Shown here piece by piece: positions 1 to 4,534 of a DNA stretch of 5,663 bases (within the stretch, counting starts at the first letter, position 1; each line of letters opens with the position of its first letter). Origin of the DNA: an uncultured Tannerella sp. (GTDB lineage: Bacteria; Bacteroidota; Bacteroidia; Bacteroidales; Tannerellaceae); NCBI GenBank assembly GCA_938036405.1, contig CALHPT010000224.1, forward strand, positions 1 through 5,663, in the 5' to 3' direction. The notes under the pieces were generated by a model. The model was not told the DNA's origin and did not search any database. It worked only from the letters and a program-made list of their open reading frames with translations. A program made the position numbers and the translations under genes.

Positions 1-108
1 ATGCTTGGTGATTACCCCGGATCTTTGGCATACGCGCTACTCCTTGTCAGTTCGTGCTGGTGTATCGGCTACATGCTCTACAAGCGGAATATTTACATCA
101 AGATCTGA
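1..108 (+). CDS. C-terminal end of a membrane protein, possibly a DUF5009/HGSNAT-like acyltransferase (partial)
   Basis: Frame 1 is open from the first base to a TGA at 106-108, giving 35 residues. The window edge cuts off the 5' part, so the ATG at base 1 is probably internal. A hydrophobic stretch at about residues 8-25 (AYALLLVSSCWCIGYML) looks like a last transmembrane helix. It is followed by a short basic tail, YKRNIYIKI, typical of a cytoplasmic end. A final helix plus a Y-x-x-K-I-x-I-K-I-like tail is what I recall for Bacteroidetes acyltransferases of the DUF5009 / heparan-alpha-glucosaminide N-acetyltransferase type, but 35 residues cannot prove the family. A strong terminator begins 36 bases downstream, which supports this being the true 3' end of a gene. 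The membrane-protein call is fairly secure; the family is tentative. Confidence 0.5.
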   Translation: MLGDYPGSLAYALLLVSSCWCIGYMLYKRNIYIKI

Positions 109-143
109 CGAACGAATAGCAACCTGCGACAAGCAAACTATTC

Positions 144-194
144 GCCCTCGGGCTGAAGGCAGCGCATGCCTTTTGCTCGGGGGCTTTTTATTTT
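144..194 (+). terminator. Strong rho-independent terminator after the upstream membrane protein
   Basis: A 10-bp outer stem pairs 144-153 (gccctcgggc) with 175-184 (gctcgggggc). All positions pair if two G-U wobbles are allowed. A symmetric 2x2 internal loop separates it from a 6-bp inner stem (aaggca 156-161 with tgcctt 167-172) and a 5-base loop. The T-tract tttttatttt follows at 185-194. The wobbles pair only in RNA made from the + strand, which fits termination of the gene ending at 108. Confidence 0.85.
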
Positions 195-295
195 CATACG
201 AGAGGGCATGCGAGAAAAAAATATAACCCTCAAAAATTCAGGACAGGGGATGCTTCTCGGTCGGAAGGGGATGGGGCGGCAAAAATGAGGCTCGC

Positions 296-616
296 ATGAA
301 AGAATTGGGAACGAAAGTAGGGGCCGACAGCAGATCCTACCCGAATAAAACCGAAAAACTTGACGCGGGCTGCACTTCCTACCTGAATAAAACCAGAAAA
401 AATGACGCAGCTGGAAGATCCTACACAGAAGAAGCCGCAAAACTTAGGAAAGGCGAAGGATCCTACCCAGATAAAACCGGAAAACTTGACACAGCTGGCA
501 GACCCTACCCGAATAGAACCGCAAAACTTGACGCGGCTGGAGGATCCCCCGCGGATGGAGGCGAGAAACTGGCCGCGGGCGACCGATCCGATCCACATTT
601 GAGGGCCATCAATTAG
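296..616 (+). CDS. Possible small repeat protein, 106 aa (doubtful)
   Basis: This is an ATG-started frame made almost wholly of 14-residue repeats with the approximate pattern A-A-G-R-S-Y-P-N-K-T-x-K-L-D, a hydrophilic composition with no signal peptide or membrane segment. I recognise no family. Doubt is high. The 42-bp DNA repeat is a multiple of three, so any frame without a stop in one unit tends to stay open, and the opposite strand is also open (230-718 from a TTG, or 230-598 from an ATG, with repeats like VKFCGFIRVGS). Comparing units, the third positions of this frame are the most conserved, the reverse of what purifying selection would leave. If anything is coding, the minus frame is slightly favoured because its wobble positions vary most. 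The stretch may well be non-coding. Confidence 0.15.
   Translation: MKELGTKVGADSRSYPNKTEKLDAGCTSYLNKTRKNDAAGRSYTEEAAKLRKGEGSYPDKTGKLDTAGRPYPNRTAKLDAAGGSPADGGEKLAAGDRSDPHLRAIN
323..591. repeat. 42-bp degenerate tandem repeat, six full copies and a partial seventh
   Basis: Units start at 323, 365, 407, 449, 491 and 533, each exactly 42 bp with no indels, followed by a partial unit from 575. The best conserved core is approximately TCCTACCCGAATAAAACCG followed by xAAAACTTGAC; units 3 and 6 are the most diverged. The array sits between the terminator at 144-194 and the thrA leader. There are no spacers and no interspersed unique sequence, so this is a minisatellite-like array and not CRISPR. The fixed length with scattered substitutions suggests old duplication and drift, or maintenance of the 14-codon phase. 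Confidence 0.9.
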
Positions 617-633
617 CAATCGGCGCAGGAGTT

Positions 634-641
634 TACCTTTG
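634..641 (+). promoter_or_regulatory. Possible Bacteroidetes-type -7 promoter element for thrA
   Basis: The sequence TACCTTTG matches the Bacteroidetes sigma-ABfr -7 consensus TAnnTTTG. It lies about 115 bases before the thrA start, so it would give a leader of roughly 110 nt. No TTTG is found at the usual spacing upstream: the nearest, at 598-601, is too far. An eight-base match can occur by chance, so this is only a candidate. Confidence 0.25.
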
Positions 642-650
642 CGGTCGCTT

Positions 651-713
651 TTGCCGTTTATTTTTCCACATTCAAGCCCAAACGGTGCCCATAATGCATA
701 GGAAAACGGCCAA
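651..713 (+). promoter_or_regulatory. Two mutually exclusive hairpins in the thrA leader
   Basis: The arm gccgttt at 653-659 can pair with aaacggt at 680-686 (six Watson-Crick pairs plus one G-U). It can instead pair with aaacggc at 704-710 (seven Watson-Crick pairs, extendable to 651-713 around a one-base bulge). Both folds use the same 5' arm, so only one can form at a time. The second 3' arm lies inside the small upstream ORF at 694-756. This arrangement could support leader regulation of thrA, but neither stem is long and no T-tract follows either, so classical attenuation by termination is not evident. Confidence 0.25.
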
Positions 714-756
714 ATCAAAGAATTGTATCACATCATCGGATCAAAGAATAGAATAA
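694..756 (+). CDS. Possible 20-codon leader ORF just before thrA
   Basis: An ATG at 694 opens a 20-codon frame, MHRKTAKSKNCITSSDQRIE, whose TAA (754-756) ends one base before the thrA ATG at 758. Such spacing would allow translational coupling. It has two Thr and two Ile codons, the amino acids that control thr-operon leaders in enterobacteria, but they are not clustered, so an attenuator peptide is not supported. No Shine-Dalgarno sequence precedes it. It could be chance. Confidence 0.2.
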   Translation: MHRKTAKSKNCITSSDQRIE

Positions 757-757
757 A

Positions 758-3199
758 ATGAAAGTATTGAAGTTTGGAGGGACCTCGGTAGGGTCTGTCA
801 AGGGGCTGGCGAACGTAAAACGCATCGTAGAAGCCGTAGACGAGGAGGTTATAGTGGTTGTTTCGGCCTTGGGCGGGCTTACCGACCGACTTTTATTGGC
901 CTCAAAATTAGCCTCTGAGGGTAATGAGGCCTATTTAGCCGAATACGCGGAGATTGTGCGCCGTCACGACGAGGTGATAGACGGTATCGTGCCCGAAGTG
1001 TCGCGTGAAAGCGTAAAAAGACACGTTCGCGAGACGCTCGGAGAGCTTGAAAACATCTATCGAGGGGTCTACCTGATCCGTGACCTCTCTCGCAAGACCT
1101 CCGATACGATCGTCAGCTACGGTGAGCGACTCTCCTCCTTCATTATATCCCATATCATCGACGGCGCAGTGCTTTACGACTCGTGCGAGTTCATCAAAAC
1201 GGTCGACCGTTTCGATAAACACATCGTAGACTTCGAGGTCACGGACCGCCTGATCAGTGAACGATTCAAAAAGTTGCCGCGCGTGGCCCTCGTGCCGGGC
1301 TTTATCTCCACAGATGCCGTCACGGGCGAGATTACGAACCTTGGTCGCGGCGGATCAGACTATACCGCGTCTATTTTGGCGGCTCGACTCGGTGCATCAC
1401 AGCTCGAAATTTGGACGGACGTAGATGGATTCATGACGGCAGACCCGCGCGTGATCAATTCGGCCTACGTCATCGACCAACTCTCCTTCATCGAGGCCAT
1501 GGAGCTTTGTAATTTCGGTGCGAAAGTCATCTATCCGCCAACGATTTACCCTGTCTATCACAAAAATATCCCCATCCGCGTCTGCAACACCTTTAACCTC
1601 CAAGCGCCAGGTACGCTCATCACGCAGGAATACCGTCGCAAGGACGGCAAAAGGGCCCTCATCACCGGCATCTCGTCTATCGACAACACTTGCCTCGTCA
1701 CCGTGCAAGGCCTCGGCATGGTCGGCGTGATTGGAGTCAATCACCGCATCTTCAAGACCCTGGCTGAGAACGGTGTAAGCGTCTTCATGGTCTCGCAAGC
1801 CAGTTCGGAGAACAACACCACCTTCGGCGTGCGCAACGAAGACGCTGACCGCGCCGTAGAAGCCCTCAACAAAGAGTTTTCGCTCGAGCGTTCGCAAGGT
1901 GAGATCAACGACGTGACCGCCGAAAAGGGCCTTGCCACGGTGGCTATCGTCGGCGAGGATATGAAACGCACCCCCGGCATCGCAGGACGCCTCTTCGGCA
2001 CCCTCGGACGGGCTGGCATCAGCGTCATAGCCTGCGCACAAGGTGCGTCAGAGACAAACATCTCGTTCGTGATCCGCTCCGAAGTCTTGCGTAAGGCCCT
2101 CAACTCGATTCACGACTCCTTCTTCCTCTCGGAATACAAAGTCCTCAACCTCTTTATCGCTGGCGTGGGCACGGTGGGAAGCAATTTGCTCGAACAGATC
2201 CGTGGCCAGCAGGAAAATCTGAAGAAGCAGAACCGATTAAAGCTCAACATTGTCGGCGTAGCCAACTCTCGGAAGATGTTGTTCCGTCGCGAGGGCCTGA
2301 ATGCCGACACCGCCGTGGAAGAGCTCAAGGCCGAGGGCGTTCCGACGTCTCCCGCCTTGCTCAGAGAGGAAATTTTGCAGATGAATATCTTCAATTCCGT
2401 CTTCGTAGACTGTACCTCGAACGAGGACGTGGCTGCTATCTACGAATCACTCTTGGATAAGAACATTTCCGTCGTTGCAGCCAACAAAATAGCCCCTTCG
2501 TCGGCCTATGATCATTATCGTTTGCTCAAAGATACGGCTCGCCGACGCGATGTGAAGTTCCTTTTCGAGACCAATGTAGGTGCCGGGCTGCCGATCATCC
2601 ATACAATCAACGATTTGATCAACAGCGGCGACCATGTGATTCGTATCGAGGCCGTACTGTCTGGCACATTGAACTACATTTTCAACACCATCGACGCTGA
2701 CGTCCCCATGAGCCGCGCCATCCGCTTGGCTGTCGATTCAGGATACGCCGAACCCGATCCGCGCGTGGACCTGAGCGGGAAAGACGTCGTTCGCAAGCTC
2801 GTCATTTTGGCTCGCGAGGCCGGTTATAGGGTCGAGCAAGCCGACGTGAAGCAACGCCTCTTCATCCCAGCCGACTTCTTCGACGGGTCGGCGGAAAATT
2901 TCTGGGCACGTATCCCCGAACTCGACGCGCATTTCGAATCCGAGCGCAAACGACTCGCCGCCGAAAACAAGCGTCTGCGCTTCGTGGCTCGTATGGCCGA
3001 CGGCGCCTGCGAGGTTGGCTTAGAGGAGGTTTGTAGCACCCATCCTTTCTACGAATTGGAGGGAAGCAACAACATTATTATGATCTCCACCGAGCGTTAT
3101 CACGAGTATCCGATGATTATCAAGGGCTACGGCGCCGGTGCCGACGTGACTGCAGCGGGTGTGTTTGCCGATATTATTTCGATCGCCAACATCCGATAA
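758..3199 (+). CDS. thrA: Bifunctional aspartokinase / homoserine dehydrogenase
   Basis: A complete 813-residue protein, close to the usual ~810-820 for this fusion. It phosphorylates aspartate (EC 2.7.2.4) and reduces aspartate semialdehyde to homoserine (EC 1.1.1.3), steps 1 and 3 towards threonine and methionine, in the cytoplasm. The kinase domain spans about 1-290, with KFGGTS at 5-10, NLGRGGSD at 194-201 and TDVDGFMTADPR at 220-231. Two ACT regulatory domains lie at about 305-380 and 390-460. Their SQASSENN (Q347) and AQGASETN (Q428) segments match the region whose glutamines bind threonine in plant homologues, so threonine feedback is likely. The dehydrogenase follows, with the nucleotide-binding GVGTVGS at 469-475, NVGAGLP at 606-612, SGTLNYIFN at 635-643, and DLSGKDVVRK at 671-680 carrying the probable catalytic Asp676 and Lys680. 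The ATG at 758 puts KFGGTS at the expected N-terminal position; the upstream context is A-rich without a Shine-Dalgarno. A terminator follows, so thrB and thrC are not co-transcribed immediately downstream. Confidence 0.98.
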   Translation: MKVLKFGGTSVGSVKGLANVKRIVEAVDEEVIVVVSALGGLTDRLLLASKLASEGNEAYLAEYAEIVRRHDEVIDGIVPEVSRESVKRHVRETLGELENIYRGVYLIRDLSRKTSDTIVSYGERLSSFIISHIIDGAVLYDSCEFIKTVDRFDKHIVDFEVTDRLISERFKKLPRVALVPGFISTDAVTGEITNLGRGGSDYTASILAARLGASQLEIWTDVDGFMTADPRVINSAYVIDQLSFIEAMELCNFGAKVIYPPTIYPVYHKNIPIRVCNTFNLQAPGTLITQEYRRKDGKRALITGISSIDNTCLVTVQGLGMVGVIGVNHRIFKTLAENGVSVFMVSQASSENNTTFGVRNEDADRAVEALNKEFSLERSQGEINDVTAEKGLATVAIVGEDMKRTPGIAGRLFGTLGRAGISVIACAQGASETNISFVIRSEVLRKALNSIHDSFFLSEYKVLNLFIAGVGTVGSNLLEQIRGQQENLKKQNRLKLNIVGVANSRKMLFRREGLNADTAVEELKAEGVPTSPALLREEILQMNIFNSVFVDCTSNEDVAAIYESLLDKNISVVAANKIAPSSAYDHYRLLKDTARRRDVKFLFETNVGAGLPIIHTINDLINSGDHVIRIEAVLSGTLNYIFNTIDADVPMSRAIRLAVDSGYAEPDPRVDLSGKDVVRKLVILAREAGYRVEQADVKQRLFIPADFFDGSAENFWARIPELDAHFESERKRLAAENKRLRFVARMADGACEVGLEEVCSTHPFYELEGSNNIIMISTERYHEYPMIIKGYGAGADVTAAGVFADIISIANIR

Positions 3200-3229
3200 C
3201 GAGAGAGCGTATCGCCCCAGACGGAACGT

Positions 3230-3281
3230 AAAAAATGCCGGGTGCGTAGCTGGATTCTTCCTGCGCGTACCCGGCTTTTTT
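3230..3281 (+). terminator. Rho-independent terminator after thrA, possibly bidirectional
   Basis: The stem gccgggt (3237-3243) pairs with acccggc (3269-3275), and a run of six T follows at 3276-3281. Inside the stem a mismatch is followed by a short CG pairing, then a large loop. Six A at 3230-3235 precede the stem, so the A and T runs can also pair around one bulged T, and the site could act on minus-strand transcripts too. It begins about 30 bases after the thrA stop. Confidence 0.8.
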
Positions 3282-3296
3282 GTTGTTAGATCTCTC

Positions 3297-3380
3297 TTTT
3301 TTGATGTCCCCTGTAGGGGCGTATCGCATACGCCCTCCAGACGCCCCGACAGGGGCGGGTGCAGGATGATGAGAAGGGCC
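3297..3380 (+). repeat. Palindromic dispersed repeat, copy A
   Basis: This 84-bp unit starts with ttttttgatgtcccc. It carries three potential hairpins: CCCC-TGTA-GGGG (3308-3319), GGGCGTAT-CGC-ATACGCCC (3317-3335) and CGCCCC-GACA-GGGGCG (3342-3357). The first two share a G-run, so they are alternatives. The unit ends in a purine-rich gatgagaagggcc. Copy B follows directly, head to tail. It encodes no protein I recognise and no transposase is nearby, so it resembles REP/BIME-type or MITE-like extragenic repeats. Confidence 0.85.
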
Positions 3381-3478
3381 TTTTTTGATGTCCCCCGTAG
3401 GGCGCAAAAGCATACGCCCTCCAAACGACCCGACAGGGGCGGGTGCATGACGATGGGAAGGGGGAAATTTTTTCAGGC
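3381..3478 (+). repeat. Palindromic dispersed repeat, copy B
   Basis: This copy runs from ttttttgatgtccccc to ttttttcaggc. The central palindrome is degraded here (gggcg caaaagcata cgccc), leaving only 5-bp arms, while the flanking sequence is well kept. From cgacccgacaggggcggg onward, through the purine-rich gacgatgggaagggg and the following A/T run, it is nearly identical to copy D. It is in direct orientation relative to copies A and D. Confidence 0.85.
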
Positions 3479-3508
3479 GTACAGATACATCTTCGGCGGA
3501 AGGGCTTT

Positions 3509-3577
3509 CGTCTCCTCCGGAGACGCTTGGAGGGCGTATGCAATACGCCCCTACCCTACCGGCAGGAGATGTCTCCT
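3509..3577 (-). repeat. Palindromic dispersed repeat, diverged inverted copy C
   Basis: On the minus strand this stretch reads aggggcgtattgcatacgcc and then ctcca, matching the centre of copy A except at one base. The central hairpin is GGGCGTAT-GCA-ATACGCCC at 3532-3550. The outer hairpins have different sequences from those in A and D but are still perfect inverted repeats: CGTCTCC-TCC-GGAGACG at 3509-3525 and AGGAGA-TG-TCTCCT at 3564-3577. So the order of three hairpins is kept while the outer arms have changed. It lies inverted relative to copies A, B and D. Confidence 0.65.
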
Positions 3578-3631
3578 ATTTATATCCACAATATTTACCA
3601 CGTACCCGACCCTCTCGTTTTTAGTTTTCCG

Positions 3632-3642
3632 TTTTTTGATGT
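3632..3642 (+). repeat. Short fragment matching the repeat start, next to the DUF3109 start codon
   Basis: The eleven bases ttttttgatgt are identical to the left end of copies A, B and D, and the sequence continues accttcccc, loosely like the repeat's tcccc. It ends 12 bases before the chosen ATG at 3654. The in-frame ATG at 3639 falls inside this fragment, which is a reason not to use it as the start. It may be a remnant of another repeat copy, or a chance match. Confidence 0.4.
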
Positions 3643-3653
3643 ACCTTCCCCAT

Positions 3654-4238
3654 ATGATTCAGATAGAAGATACGATTGTGAGTCTCGATGTGATCGAGCG
3701 ACGGTTTATGTGCGACTTGAGCCAGTGTCGCGGGGCTTGTTGCATTGAGGGTGAGTCGGGCGCGCCGCTGGAGGAGGGTGAAGCGGAGCAGCTTCGGCTG
3801 GCCTTGCCCGTGGTGTGGGATGAGTTGAAGGAGGATGCCCGGGAGGTGATCCGCCAACAGGGTGTCTCGTACTTGGATGCTGATGGCGACGAGGTGACGT
3901 CGATTGTTAACGGTCGGGATTGTGTTTTTACGCGTTATGCACCGGATGGCACCTGCCATTGTGCCCTGGAACAGGCCTTCCGAGAGGGTCGCACGACGTT
4001 TATGAAGCCTATCTCGTGCCGACTGTACCCTGTTCGCGTCACGCAGTACCGTCGCTTTCGTGCCGTCAACCTTCACCGGTGGGAGGTATGTCGTCCCGCA
4101 GAAATTTTGGGCGAACGGTTGGGCATACCAGCCTACCGTTTCCTGCGCGAACCTCTTATCAGCAAGTTCGGAACCGAATGGTACGCCGCGCTCGAGGCTG
4201 CCGCCGAGATAGTAGCCCGTCAATCCGAACAGAAATAG
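3654..4238 (+). CDS. DUF3109 family cysteine-rich protein, function unknown
   Basis: A 194-residue protein that I recognise as the DUF3109 family, whose members typically start M-I-Q-I-x-D-T-L-V-S-L as here. Its exact biochemical role is not established. It has nine cysteines: C20-x4-C25-x3-C29-C30 near the N-terminus, then C90, C101, C103, C122 and C146. The C-x3-CC cluster with later C-x-C and PISCRLYP segments resembles the YkgJ/UPF0153 group of predicted zinc- or iron-binding proteins, so metal binding is plausible but inferred. Other conserved-looking parts are ESGAPL (34-39), VNGRDCVF (85-92) and HRWEVCRPAE (141-150). There is no signal peptide or membrane segment, so it is probably cytoplasmic. 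The frame is open far upstream, but that extension only reads through the palindromic repeats; the ATG at 3654 gives the family's usual N-terminus. Repeat copies lie on both sides and no operon partner is visible. Confidence 0.93.
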   Translation: MIQIEDTIVSLDVIERRFMCDLSQCRGACCIEGESGAPLEEGEAEQLRLALPVVWDELKEDAREVIRQQGVSYLDADGDEVTSIVNGRDCVFTRYAPDGTCHCALEQAFREGRTTFMKPISCRLYPVRVTQYRRFRAVNLHRWEVCRPAEILGERLGIPAYRFLREPLISKFGTEWYAALEAAAEIVARQSEQK

Positions 4239-4261
4239 CCTCATAGGAGGAAGGATGCCCC

Positions 4262-4360
4262 TTTTTTGATGTCCCCCGTAGGGGCGTATCGCATACGCCC
4301 CACAAAACGACCCGACAGGGGCGGGTGCAGGACGATGGGAAGGGGAATTTTTTTTCAGGC
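4262..4360 (+). repeat. Palindromic dispersed repeat, copy D
   Basis: This copy begins 24 bases after the DUF3109 stop with ttttttgatgtccccc and ends ttttttttcaggc. It has the longest central palindrome of the family in this window, GGGGCGTAT-CGC-ATACGCCCC (4281-4301), and an alternative hairpin CCCC-CGTA-GGGG (4273-4284). It is in direct orientation with copies A and B, so a B-D pair of about 98 bp flanks the DUF3109 gene. Confidence 0.85.
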
Positions 4361-4381
4361 CAGTGCACACTACATAGAAAG

Positions 4382-4398
4382 AGGGGGCGTTGCCCCCT
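4382..4398. other. Perfect G/C hairpin
   Basis: AGGGGGC (4382-4388) and GCCCCCT (4392-4398) form a 7-bp stem with the loop GTT. No T-run follows directly on either strand, so it is not a clear terminator. It begins a 110-base stretch crowded with inverted repeats between two convergent genes, including TGCCTTGAT/ATCAAGGCA at 4418-4426 and 4452-4460. Confidence 0.6.
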
Positions 4399-4440
4399 GG
4401 CCCCTACATCCTTTTCTTGCCTTGATACGGGGAAAAGGAA

Positions 4441-4471
4441 ACGAAAAGAAAATCAAGGCACCAGGGGTGCC
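4441..4471 (-). terminator. Possible terminator for the minus-strand DUF6261 gene
   Basis: On the minus strand the hairpin GGCACC-CCT-GGTGCC (4471 down to 4457) is followed by TTGATTTTCTTTTCG, a T-rich though interrupted tract. It lies 64 bases beyond the DUF6261 stop. It overlaps the larger + strand terminator hairpin at 4462-4494, so the two structures would serve opposite transcripts. Confidence 0.4.
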
Positions 4472-4508
4472 GGCCAATTTGGCCGGCGTCCCTGACCCTT
4501 TTGTTGTT
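4462..4508 (+). terminator. Long-stem terminator for + strand transcripts from DUF3109
   Basis: A 14-bp stem pairs 4462-4475 with 4481-4494 around the loop aattt. Its inner part is the near-perfect palindrome GCCGGCC/GGCCGGC. Two of the pairs, G4467-T4489 and T4468-G4488, are G-U wobbles that exist only in + strand RNA, which points to a + strand role. The following acccttttgttgtt is a modest T-rich tract, starting four bases after the stem. Confidence 0.6.
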
Positions 4509-4534
4509 AGAGCTTCATTTTTCGTTCCGGACGG

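Noticed and set aside
323..591. Possible CRISPR array
   Set aside because: The 42-bp units are directly contiguous with no spacers, and they diverge along their whole length.
694..756. Classical Thr/Ile attenuator peptide
   Set aside because: Only two Thr and two Ile codons, dispersed, and no intrinsic terminator lies between it and thrA.
1397..2041. Minus-strand frame of 214 codons inside thrA
   Set aside because: It lies wholly within the thrA coding region, has no recognisable domain, and is typical of a shadow in G+C-rich DNA.
3639..3641. Alternative DUF3109 start five codons upstream
   Set aside because: This ATG is part of the repeat-derived ttttttgatgt, and the added MYLPH does not fit the family's usual start.
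3159..3653. Upstream extension of the DUF3109 frame, giving a 359-residue protein
   Set aside because: The extra residues are translations of the terminator and palindromic repeats; the family N-terminus (MIQIEDT) starts at 3654.
3297..4360. Insertion sequence or composite transposon
   Set aside because: There is no transposase, no clear terminal inverted repeats around a coding module, and no visible target-site duplication; the repeats look like extragenic palindromic elements.
3621..4370. Long minus-strand frame opposite DUF3109
   Set aside because: It is the antisense shadow of a well-recognised gene and its N-terminal part is repeat sequence.
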